Source of the DNA: Anagrus nilaparvatae
Taxonomy: Eukaryota; Arthropoda; Insecta; Hymenoptera; Mymaridae
Length of the DNA stretch: 64,000 nt
NCBI GenBank assembly: GCA_022575985.1
Contig: JAKSXM010000231.1
Span: forward strand, 4,156,501 to 4,220,500
Direction: 5' to 3'
A model generated the notes under the pieces. The model made no database searches and was not told where the DNA came from. It saw nothing but the letters and a program-made list of their open reading frames with translations. The position numbers were made by a program, and so were the translations under genes. This document shows positions 47,440 through 57,807 of this stretch, piece by piece (positions within the stretch are counted from its first letter, which is position 1; each line of letters begins with the position of its first letter).

Positions 47440-47659
47440 GTAAGTGTTTTAAACAATTCAATAATTAAATTTTGTATCGATCGAAGTTTTAATAACTTAA
47501 ATAATTCATGCTATAATTTTTATTTTAGGTTTACCCCGTTCGAGAAGAAGAAATTCTGGCAGAAAACGTAAAAGAAAGAGGAGTAAATTTTATCAGAATG
47601 GCGAAAGAAAAACGATACGAAGGGGAGGACGTAATCGAGGTAATACTATGGTTAACTAG

Positions 47660-48906
47660 ATCTTGTAAAGATTCTAAGACTTAAATAATGATTATTTATT
47701 TTGTGCATAAATTTTAATAGTTATAAAACTTTTTGAAAAAAGACAAATATTAAAAAGAATTTAACATAAAAGCCAAAAAGTATTTATATTTCATTTTTAA
47801 AAAATATTATATCACATGGATATTTATTTCAAATCAATTTTCGAAGTTTACATGTCTTTGAGATGATCAGTTGTACATTTCGCAATGTATTTAATTAATA
47901 TGATTCTGTTTTGAATTGTAGAATAGGAAATCAAAACTGAAGTAATATTAAGTAATTTTTCCTAGAACAAAAATTCGCAAATATGTTATGATGTAAAATA
48001 TCCTTTTTATCCTATTTTTTATAAAATACCGGTATTTCATGAAAACTATTATTTAATTTTTTTTTTAGATATTATTTCATAAAATATATTATTTATTCAA
48101 TATTTTTTATTTTTTAAATTATGAAGCACAATAAAAAATCCGGTATTTAATCAGTACTTTTCAGTTTTTTAATTTATCAAGCAGAGTATATAGAATTTTT
48201 CAACTAACCAGACTATTTGTTTTATTCATTGATTTAATCAAAATTCTTGTTTATGTAACATTGCGTTTATAAATGTAATACATATTACTGAACACCAATT
48301 TGTCACATGGCTTTCTACAGACATAATTTTTACGCTTCAGTAAATTTTAGATAATAATTCGCGTTAAAACAATTAATTTATTAAAAAGTTAATTTATATA
48401 AAACAAAATTGCTCTGGAAAAATTGAAACAAGAGGGGTCTAGGGGATCGAGACCGCTTGGTGAATGCTGGGGCGAACGAACCGAGCTGGAGTCAGCTAGT
48501 ATGTATGGGTAATTTTTACAGGAACTCTATGTTTTTTTATTGTTTACGGCACAATTAAAAATCTTTTTTTTTTTATTTTTTTTTGTATTTTAATGTTTAA
48601 CAAGGTCCAAATACCTAAAATTTTCAATAGCACCGCTACAAATGTAAAAAAAATTTTACGTGTTATTCTTATGGGATTTTTTATTTTTGCGGATGGTCGC
48701 CACATTTTAGGTGTATTATTGAAATAACTCTGTATAGAAGCCATCAAATTTTCTCAAACTCTGAGTATCTTATTTTTTCATCAAAACATATAATTGAACA
48801 AGATATATTAAGTAAAATATGGCATACTTTTGGAGAAAAGGATATAGACAGTAGCGCCATTTTAATTTCTAAAGGCGTTTTAAAAATTTAATAGTTTTAA
48901 AATTAT
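47660..48906. other. Intergenic sequence
   Basis: AT-rich. At 48433-48506 a GC-richer stretch ending ggagtcagctagtatgtatg reads, on the minus strand, as atactagctgactc..., a common terminus of insect repeats whose class I cannot assign. Nothing else seen. Confidence 0.4.
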
Positions 48907-49133
48907 ATATATATTAGTTGTTTATTTATTGACCTGTACTGGGCATAACTGTTAAATGAATCATATTAATTAAATTGCCCTATCTTGATATGTGTATGTA
49001 TATATTACATCCCTTTTTTTATTAAGACATATCAAGTGGCAACATTATATAATTTTTTAAATAACAACCGCGTAATTTTAAAAATAATTTTTTATCCCAG
49101 TACAGGTCAATAAATAAACAACTAATATATATA
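48907..49133. mobile_element. Palindromic MITE, ~226 bp
   Basis: tattagttgtttatttattgacctgtactggg at the left end is mirrored by cccagtacaggtcaataaat and aaacaactaata at the right end. Its interior (ttgccacttgatatg and aagatagggcaattt, on the opposite strand) is the same as the end of the 1.1 kb tandem units at 50542-53231. Confidence 0.7.
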
Positions 49134-50541
49134 CCGTATAGGAGCCAGTTTTCGAACGTATTGACTTTCGATCAAATACACACAAATTAGCTTTTATATA
49201 AAAAAGTATGCATAATTTATCTAAAACCGAGTATTATTATGAAACTATAAACCCTAAAGAACTAATTTCTACGTTACCGATATTAAAAAACAACTTAAAT
49301 TAATAAAAAAAATAAGAAAAATGCTCTCTTGTACAACCTTAGGAGATTTTTCTCATAGTTTTCACCAAATCTCGTGTGTTATTAAAATCGAGTTTTAGGG
49401 ATACCTACTCTATGCCGAATACTAAAAATGCTTTTAATTACGTTGTGATGCTTTAATAAATGAAGGGAAAGGGTTATATTCACTTATTTATTGCAAATTT
49501 ATTTTAAATAGGTATATCGATAATCGAATCCGAACTTTTTTACACGTATGGGTATTTTCGATATTTTCAATTTAATTACACTTTTTTTAATTTAAACGAT
49601 ATTCATTTAATAATAATACACTAAATTTGTCATAATTACATTATTTATACTATATTTTATAATAATTAATAGAATATTTAATAAACTAACACACATAAAC
49701 ACAATTTAAAGTACTTATATACTTATGTATCACTTTGTTTATAACACAATAAATGCTCGTAAATGCTTTGATTTTAATAAAAATTACGTATTCACGCTTT
49801 GAAATGAAAAAAAACCTTTATTTTAATATTAAAAATATATAAAAACTATATTCCAACACTTTTTTCATAAAATTTATGTCGTTTTTACTTTTAAATACAC
49901 AAATAATTAAACAGGTATAAACGACCCCTAATAAAGTCGCGCGCAAACTGAACATATACAGCGGGTTGCTTACATAAGGCGCCTATTTTGTTTCCTTGAG
50001 TTTTAAAAACATTATATCAACTATTATCTTTCGTTAATTAAAATTAAAAAGCAAATTTTAATAAATAAAGTTTTAAAATACATGCTTATACAAGTGTGTA
50101 GTTCATCTATTGTTTACTATATTTTACTCTTATTATAGGTATTTTATATTAAAAAAACAAGAAAAAAGAAGTGAAGAGGGAATTAAGAAATAGGTATAGT
50201 TATACCTATAAGAATTCTATTAAAACGCGCACGATTTTAACTTAGTTTTAGCGATTTTCAAATTATCGAAAATTAATTCGATCAAAATGATACTATTATC
50301 AAAATTAAATTCGCATTATCGAAATTACCTTACCTTGCACACTTCTAATAAATGTAAAATATTAATTATCCATCAATAAATTTGATATTTTTTTAATTAG
50401 CATAATAAAATATAGGATTTCCCTGATCAAATGCAACAATATTTAACTCCAAATATTAATTTTAAAGTATGTTTTTCAACAAATAAAGATACAGCTAGGT
50501 ATAAGAAAGTGACTTCTGATCGAAAACCGGCTCCTATACGG
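49134..50541. mobile_element. TIR element, 1.4 kb, TATA-flanked
   Basis: Ends ccgtataggagccagttttc and gaaaaccggctcctatacgg are inverted copies of 22 bp with one difference. Both flanks are TATA (49130-49133, 50542-50545), and uninterrupted copies of the flanking sequence exist at 51640-51660 and 52750-52770, which proves the insertion. The interior is AT-rich with no transposase frame. A TA-type duplication would fit Tc1/mariner relatives. Confidence 0.75.
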
Positions 50542-50868
50542 TATAATTTGAAAAATATTTGGGCGATAAATAAAAAAAATAAACATAAAAATATTTAGAA
50601 AGGCCGAAGACCCGCAACCGGCCATACCATCATGTATTCTTGTATACTGATCGAATGTTTATAGTATCTCGCAATTGATAAAATAGACGTTCTGTTACTA
50701 TATAAGAAATTAAAGACGAGATATTCTAGCGTCTATGGCACACACCAACACACACAGACATACTGAGGAGATCTATGTGTTGGTGTCGATCGAAACGCTG
50801 CAGGTACCTTCTGTACCTGTATTAACAACCGCGTAATTTAAAAAATAATTTTTAAATGAATTTAAAAA

Positions 50869-50907
<39 letters not shown>

Positions 50908-51399
50908 TATTGTTTATCCTCCGCACTTTAATCCCTTTTTGGATTGTCTTGCAGAGACTACAACAACCACACCATGTATCCACAACCTTCTGTACTGTTT
51001 TAATGTTTTTATTTCTTAGGGAAGCCGGTATATCGTCTATGTTACAATATACCGATCGTTCCTTTCAGAAAACTGTTTTAATCTGTTTTAATATGGGTTT
51101 TTGCAGGAGGAAGTAGTTACGCGATTAATGGTTGCGAGCTTTCTATTTTAATGAGGGGATAAATGCGTCCGCAGCCGTCTTCAGATCTTATGGGAACTAT
51201 GCTGGCATTTGCCTGGCTCAGAGGAAACTGCAGAAAACCTCTGTTAGCATAGCGCGGAGCCTTGTTTTCTTCATAGTATTCGATTTTTCTTTTAAATACT
51301 ATGCTGGAAACAAGTTCCTGGGCCATAAGTCGCAATATAACTTAAAAGTTTTCACTTGACAATTAATTTTTAAATTAATTGAAAAATAAAAACTGTTAA

Positions 51400-51495
51400 G
51401 TCATCGAGGGGACTCGAACCCACGACCCCCATGAATATACTTATAGTATATACACTAAAGGTCGCGCGCCTTAATCCACTCGGCCACGGCTGGCC
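51400..51495 (-). pseudogene. tRNA-like sequence, tandem unit 1
   Basis: On the minus strand: A box tggccgagtgg and B box ggttcgagtcc are both perfect matches to RNA polymerase III signals. Between them is an anticodon region with a tatatactataagtatat insert, which may be an intron. The type resembles class II (Leu/Ser) tRNAs. The acceptor ends (ccagccg and cgatgac) do not pair, so it is more likely a tRNA-derived SINE head or a tRNA pseudogene than a functional gene. Confidence 0.55.
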
Positions 51496-51977
51496 TTTTA
51501 AAAAATTATATAATGTTGCCACTTGATATGTCTTAATAAAAAAAGGGATGTAATATATACATACACATATCAAGATAGGGCAATTTAATTAATATGATTC
51601 ATTTAACAGTTATGCCCAGTACAGGTCAATAAATAAATAACTAATATATATATAATTTGAAAAATATTTGGGCGATAAATAAAAAAAATAAACATAAAAA
51701 TATTTAGAAAGGCCGAAGACCCGCAACCGGCCATACCATCATGTATTCTTGTATACTGATCGAATGTTTATAGTATCTCGCAATTGATAAAATAGACGTT
51801 CTGTTACTATATAAGAAATTAAAGACGAGATATTCTAGCGTCTATGGCACACACCAACACACACAGACATACTGAGGAGATCTATGTGTTGGTGTCGATC
51901 GAAACGCTGCAGGTACCTTCTGTACCTGTATTAACAACCGCGTAATTTAAAAAATAATTTTTAAATGAATTTAAAAA

Positions 51978-52015
<38 letters not shown>

Positions 52016-52507
52016 TATTGTTTATCCTCCGCACTTTAATCCCTTTTTGGATTGTCTTGCAGAGACTACAACAACCACACCATGTATCCACAACCTTCTG
52101 TACTGTTTTAATGTTTTTATTTCTTAGGGAAGCCGGTATATCGTCTATGTTACAATATACCGATCGTTCCTTTCAGAAAACTGTTTTAATCTGTTTTAAT
52201 ATGGGTTTTTGCAGGAGGAAGTAGTTACGCGATTAATGGTTGCGAGCTTTCTATTTTAATGAGGGGATAAATGCGTCCGCAGCCGTCTTCAGATCTTATG
52301 GGAACTATGCTGGCATTTGCCTGGCTCAGAGGAAACTGCAGAAAACCTCTGTTAGCATAGCGCGGAGCCTTGTTTTCTTCATAGTATTCGATTTTTCTTT
52401 TAAATACTATGCTGGAAACAAGTTCCTGGGCCATAAGTCGCAATATAACTTAAAAGTTTTCACTTGACAATTAATTTTTAAATTAATTGAAAAATAAAAA
52501 CTGTTAA

Positions 52508-52603
52508 GTCATCGAGGGGACTCGAACCCACGACCCCCATGAATATACTTATAGTATATACACTAAAGGTCGCGCGCCTTAATCCACTCGGCCACGGCTG
52601 GCC
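52508..52603 (-). pseudogene. tRNA-like sequence, tandem unit 2
   Basis: Identical copy of 51400-51495, 1108 bp downstream. Absent from the deleted third unit. Confidence 0.55.
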
Positions 52604-53274
52604 TTTTAAAAAATTATATAATGTTGCCACTTGATATGTCTTAATAAAAAAAGGGATGTAATATATACATACACATATCAAGATAGGGCAATTTAATTAA
52701 TATGATTCATTTAACAGTTATGCCCAGTACAGGTCAATAAATAAATAACTAATATATATATAATTTGAAAAATATTTGGGCGATAAATAAAAAAAATAAA
52801 CATAAAAATATTTAGAAAGGCCGAAGACCCGCAACCGGCCATACCATCATGTATTCTTGTATACTGATCGAATGTTTATAGTATCTCGCAATTGATAAAA
52901 TAGACGTTCTGTTACTATATAAGAAATTAAAGACGAGATATTCTAGCGTCTATGGCACACACCAACACACACAGACATACTGAGGAGATCTATGTGTTGG
53001 TGTCGATCGAAACGCTGCAGGTACCTTCTGTACCTGTATTAACAACCGCGTAATTTTAAAAATAATTTTTAAATGAATTTAAAAAATTATATAATGTTGC
53101 CACTTGATATGTCTTAATAAAAAAAGGGATGTTATATATACATACACATATCAAGATAGGGCAATTTAATTAATATGATTCATTTAACAGTTATGCCCAG
53201 TACAGGTCAATAAATAAACAACTAATATATATATAATTTGAAAAATTAATAATTTTTGATACTCGACAGTATTT

Positions 53275-53882
53275 TTTAAACAATTGAATTTTTAATGACC
53301 TTTTTTCGAGTAAATGGTGATATCAAATAAATTTACAAATTCATCACCCCCACTTTTCATATGCGGATGCTAATTGTCATCTTTTTTTTTATTAAAGCAT
53401 ACAAAGCGGTGATATTTGATAAATTTTTAAACTTATTTAAAAATTTAAATTTTCGCGGATTTTAATGTCGGTACAGAAGGTACCTAGTGTTTCGTATATA
53501 GGAAATGAACAGATGGCTGAAGCAATGTGAGTCATCCTCACAAGTGCTAAAATCGCCATTTGTTAACTATATAAGAAAAATAAGGACGTGTTTACATCAG
53601 CGTCTGTGGCACATGCACTAACACACACAGCCATACTGATGAGATCTATGTGTTAGTGTTGATCGAAACGCTAGGTACCTTCTGTACCGACATTAAAATC
53701 CGCGAAAATTTAAATTTTTAAATAAGTTTAAAAATTTATCAAATATCACCGCTTTGTATGCTTTAATAAAAAAAGAGATGACAATTAGCATCCGCATATG
53801 AAAAGTGGGGGTGATGAATTTGTAAATTTATTTGATATCACCATTTACTCGAAAAACGGTCATTAAAAATTCAATTGTTTAA
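53275..53882. mobile_element. Foldback element, 608 bp, related to the tandem unit
   Basis: Starts ttaaacaattgaatttttaa and ends with its complement; arms are about 230 bp and nearly identical. The centre (cactaacacacacagccatactgatgagatctatgtg) is a diverged relative of the hairpin part of the 1.1 kb units, including the ggtacctt...aaggtacc arms. The sequence after it, gaaaaatatttgggcgataa, is the same as the start of the tandem units, so it was inserted into a further copy of that start. Confidence 0.75.
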
Positions 53883-54510
53883 TTTGAAAAATATTTGGGC
53901 GATAAATAAAAAAAATAAACATAAAAATATTTAATAGTTTTAGTTTTCATAGTTAAAGCTTTCATATTTAAAATTTTACGTTTTCCACGGTTCATACGGG
54001 AGTATTTAAGTATAAGAAAAAAAAATACAAAAGTGCTTTCAAGTGCATAAATATAGAATACGCGCTCATATAAATGCTAAAATCGAGGGACAGACTTATA
54101 TGTGACGATAAGCTGATTGGATTGCATGAAAATTTGTTTGAAAAAAATGAGTTTTTGGGACCTAAATACATCATATGCATCCTAAAGAAAATTTTAATTT
54201 CAAATTTGAAGTCGTTTGTTAATACTCAAAGTTTATTAAGCAAAAGGACTGCAGACGGTGACGAAATTTTGCACAGATACATTCCAGAAAAATGTATTGT
54301 TAAATTACCAATATAAGCGTAGTAGGTTGTTACTTTAAAAAAATATTATTTATTAACTTGTTAAAAGAATAAAAAGTGCAAAAGAGCTTTCGTTTCGGAT
54401 ACAAGTGGGGGAACACTATGTATACCATTCCTGTGAAAAGCACCCATATGTATATATTTTATGCTCATAAAAAAAATTTATGCAAAAATAGATAAGAATT
54501 TTTTTTAGTT

Positions 54511-55430
54511 TTAGCTTTTGGAAAACTTTTTCTTCATTTCCTTTTTTCTTTGACCTTTCCTTTTAACAGCGACGAAATCATCCTCATCTGGAGGGTAGGT
54601 ACCTGTAGCTACATCCTTTGGCTGCGTTTGCTGGCCAGAAGCTAACTTATTCACCTCCTGAACCAAATCTTTCGGAGGAGACATCACTGCATTAGCGAAG
54701 GTCTTCCTTAGAGCGAGTTTCGGAGACGTTTTCTGCGCCGGTCATTTTTTTGTATTCTACTTTCCGGGTGGGCTTCGGGACGCAGTCCGAGCCCTCTTCT
54801 TTCCTTTTCTAGTCATAGTCCCTGATGCTTCTTGTATAGGAATATCGGTTTTTTGTTTCCCATTTAATACCTCCTGCTGCAGTTCAAAAATTGTCTTTAG
54901 CCTTGCTAAATACTTTTCAAAACTGAGCTATGCCTTTTTTGACAGTCATATTACACTTCTTCTGTACTTTGACTGACTCTCTCATCTGAATAATATCTCT
55001 CTCCATGTTTGCGTGGATTTCAATGCACGCGCTGTTATATTGCTTTGACTCTCGGAGATATCTTTCCATATTTTCTTCCATCTTGCCTTCGTCATCAAGC
55101 CCAACTTCGCTAACATTAGGCAACGAATGTGACCTCTGGTCCTTCAGAATAGAAGGTCGTATCAATCTATTGCTTGAACCTTTTTGGGCACCACATTTTG
55201 CGCTTATAGCACCTTCCATTGAGGATTTGCGGGAGGAATCCTCGACCTCTAGCCTAGTTAAGACTACCTTTGCCGTCTTTTTTCCAGCAGTAGTTAGGCT
55301 AGATGTTGTTGCTCTGTGGGCATGGTGTTCTGCCCTTGCTGCTGGGAAATGCTAAATTGGAGACCCCCAGAGTCCGTGTCTCCGGCTCTGACCATCAAGG
55401 CTTTCACTTGATCGGAATCAGAGGTTGAAT
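54511..55430 (-). pseudogene. LINE ORF1 (R1-type gag-like protein), frameshifted
   Basis: Minus-strand pieces in at least three frames join in order. An N-terminal region begins near SDSDQVKALMVRAGDTDSGG at about 55430. A helical middle (55219-54917, ends VQKKCNMTVKKG) follows, then FEKYLARLKTIFELQQEVLN and TRKGKKRARTASRSPPGK. The end is LRKTFANAVMSPPKDLVQEV, then ATGTYPPDEDDF and a basic KKEMKKKFSKS with stop at 54513-54511. This layout (coiled coil, basic patch, acidic linker) is that of ORF1 from R1/jockey-type LINEs. The zinc knuckles and ORF2 are missing. The assignment is from pattern memory and is moderate. Confidence 0.5.
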
Positions 55431-56540
55431 TTTACTCTATAAGATAGGTATCATCCTGGGGTAATTCATTGTATTTATTTAGCATTGTTCATAAAATAAG
55501 CCTGTGTCTCTGAACAAAGGGCCCTTAGTTGGGTAAGAGTACCCTTCAGAGTATTACTGATGGATTTACGTTAGTCGCTGACAGAGAGTATCTATCAGCT
55601 TTCAGCGTCCATCCAGTAATAGTCCTACAGATCGGGGGGTTTTCACCAACATGTCTGATGACATCATTTACGATTATTAATCCGGCATGTAACAGACTTC
55701 GATTGAGAGGCGGTGACGAGAGGGAACACCAATCCTCAATCTAACAGGTGAAGTGTTTCCACCTCCATGTTGGCTACCATTCCACAATGTTTTATACCTG
55801 TCATGGAACAGGTCAGGCATCATTCAGTGGAATCATGAGGGCTGATGTCAGATTTTACTCTGGAACCAAACGACATTGATTCCATAGATAGATTTCCTAC
55901 AGAATGGAGGATTGCTCCTCCTTGTCTGATGACAATGCCACTTCCCAATAACCCAATAACCCCTCACCTTCACACATTACTAAACCAGAAAATACAACCT
56001 GCAGTCATGATTTAGCGGGTTTCGCGACTACCTTTAATCGGCTACGTCGCTGTGTTCGAGGTAGAATTCTCCCATGCTAAGAGCCAATACGACAGGTCTA
56101 AGGCAACCCTGTACGTGGCTTAAATCGCACTTAGGTTGGAGAAAACCTTGGAGCCCCTTTAATGTGCCTCTTCCTCAAGGATAGTTTTAGGATAGCAGTC
56201 TGCGGCTGCATGCTTGTCAAGAATGCTCGAGGGAAAGACAAAGCATAAAATCCGGTTTATAGGGCAGCCTCAATTATTCCAGAACCGCTTATAGACTAAC
56301 TATGAGCAGTCTGCGGCATTCCTAACATGGACACATGGGGTAATGCATAGAGCATGTCCCCGGAGAAATAGGGCAGCCTCAGTTGTTCCAGAGAGCTATA
56401 TCCTATATCTTTTATTCTAGTTCAACCTTGAAAAAAGGCGGCCTGAACCACCCTCCTCCTTCCTCAGCCTTATAAGGCTCCGGGCTTGGGTTGGTACAGC
56501 GGAGTTTTGCTTGTCTCTTAAGCTTTCTAAAATCTGATTA
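55431..56540 (-). mobile_element. 5' region of the same LINE
   Basis: Less AT-rich than the flanks and without long frames, up to about 56540 where AT-rich sequence resumes. It contains two copies of agggcagcctcaattattcc (56260 and 56367, the second slightly different), typical of repeated 5' UTR modules. Confidence 0.4.
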
Positions 56541-57327
56541 CATTTTATCATAAATTTTTATTATTTTTAAAACTTGTAAAAGTTTACAAGTTTTTAGGTA
56601 AGTAAGGGAAGTACTGGTAAGTACCAGTATGTGGTTTCATCCTGCTTTTTTCTGTTATACGTTGTACACTTTCTGTTAACTTTATTAAAATGATTTTTAA
56701 TAAATGTTTTGTATGACATAATTAATGAAAAAATCTTTCTTTTACTATGATAATGTAACTATGTCGAAGATTATTATGTTAACATTATTATGTCGTTATT
56801 AAATGTATATGAAAAAATGTATTAATTTTTGTAGAAAAATGGAAATTCATTTCAAAACAGACAGGGTTTTTTTCACCTACTCTCTTAATGTTAAATATTC
56901 GAAGAATAATAACAACGTTTATTATATATAACATGAAAATTACTTTAGTCCCGGCAATAATATATAAAAATAAATCTTTTTTTATCCATTATGAATAAAT
57001 AAAATGGCTTCTCCTAACAGGTACGGGTGTTACAAAACAGACATCTGTAGGGCGAAATTAAATGTAAATGAAGATGGATCCTATACAGGGATCCTTCGTT
57101 ATCCGCGGTTTTATTATCCGCGATTCACCGTATCCCTGGTAGGACCAAAATATCCAATCCCTTGTTTTCCGCGGGAAAATTCTTGTTATGCGCGGTTTTA
57201 ATTTTAAAAAAACGTCAAGAAGTATTTTGTTTCAGTGTGACAATGTTCAGATTTTCGAGAATATTTATCATCATTTCCTAACCTACATATATTTTTTTCA
57301 TTTTTAAAATTGTATTTTGTGATTATA

Positions 57328-57648
57328 ATGGCTCCTCAATCAAGGAAAACACCATCTCGCACAAGGAGCGTCATAAATATCGCGGATAAACTCAAAATTT
57401 TAGATTTGATTGATATTGGTAAATAAAGTGCCAGTAACCGAACCAAATATTTCTCTCAACGAAAAACCATTTTACAAATCATAAATTCCTTATTAACTGC
57501 CATTGATTTGGCAATGAATTATGATCCGATAATGACAAGGAGTTTGAGTTATAAACATAGTTGTGACAACGCAGTAGAAATTTATGAAGAGTTATACAAG
57601 GATGTTTTAAGACGAGCAAAACAGTCACGGATGAACGACATTTTTTAA
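57328..57648 (+). pseudogene. Tigger transposase remnant (N- and C-terminal ends)
   Basis: ATG at 57328 opens a frame with SRTRSVINIADKLKILDLID, the first helix-turn-helix of the CENP-B-type DNA-binding region of Tigger/jerky proteins, and stops at TAA 57424-57426. After a deletion, a C-terminal piece ends in VLRRAKQSRMNDIF at 57648. The second helix-turn-helix and the DDE domain are missing. Confidence 0.65.
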
Positions 57649-57807
57649 CAGAAAAATTAATCCTGAACTTAATTTCATTGAAATTTTGTATTTTTTGAAA
57701 TAAAGTTACGTACTTTTAGTCTTCAAATCATTTTTATAAAAAAAAAAATAGATTTTTATATAATTTGAACTTCTACGAACGTAACCCCTATTTTCCCATA
57801 AGAGTAA

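Larger units (their letters stand above)
40764..47659 (+). pseudogene. MULE-transposase-like gene with RGG region and exon array
   Basis: Exons with agreeing phases: 40764-41013, 41073-41328, 41517-41579, 41643-41849, 42224-42365, 42606-42650, 42724-43521, 44622-44690, 44903-45150, 45219-46490 (split by piggyBac), five 105-nt exons in 46561-47439, and 47529-47659 (TAG). Exons 1-2 give a FLYWCH-like finger (TYRC, RCPGAV, H). Exons 2-5 give the MULE core: FMDGTFQ, VPRRPYAVQLYTIHF, LMDFERA and CVFHFHQ. Exon 7 is 266 codons rich in RGR/RGG and NNN. Exon 8 is acidic, and the last exon is basic (SRRRNSGRKRKRKRSK), a likely nuclear signal. About 960 codons in all. Defects: TAA at 42248-42250 and 45034-45036, a stop or frameshift around the piggyBac, and lost splice sites in the array. 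It is a dead or dying copy of a gene whose tail is unlike ordinary MULEs. Confidence 0.7.
50542..53231 (+). repeat. 1.1 kb tandem repeat, two full units and one deleted
   Basis: Unit 1 is 50542-51650, unit 2 is 51651-52758, unit 3 is 52759-53231 (internally deleted by about 636 bp). Units 1 and 2 look identical apart from the length of a T run, so the duplication is very recent or being homogenised. Each full unit has a hairpin acaccaacaca/tgtgttggtgt, a T22-24 run, a ~350-bp less AT-rich part with open frames on both strands, a tRNA-like sequence and the end shared with the palindromic MITE. Unit 3 lacks the T run through the tRNA-like part. Confidence 0.9.

Noticed and set aside
51018..51360. 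Host gene exons within the 1.1 kb unit
   Set aside because: Some minus-strand peptides look protein-like (WCGCCSLCK), but frames change between them and no family can be named. Kept only as an observation.
51400..51495. Functional tRNA gene
   Set aside because: A and B boxes are good, but the acceptor stem does not pair, and the copy is embedded in a repeat. Treated as tRNA-derived.
54074..54316. Open frame of 80 residues (RDRLICDDKLIG...)
   Set aside because: It might be an exon, but there are no clear splice partners or recognised domain, and such frames occur by chance at this length.
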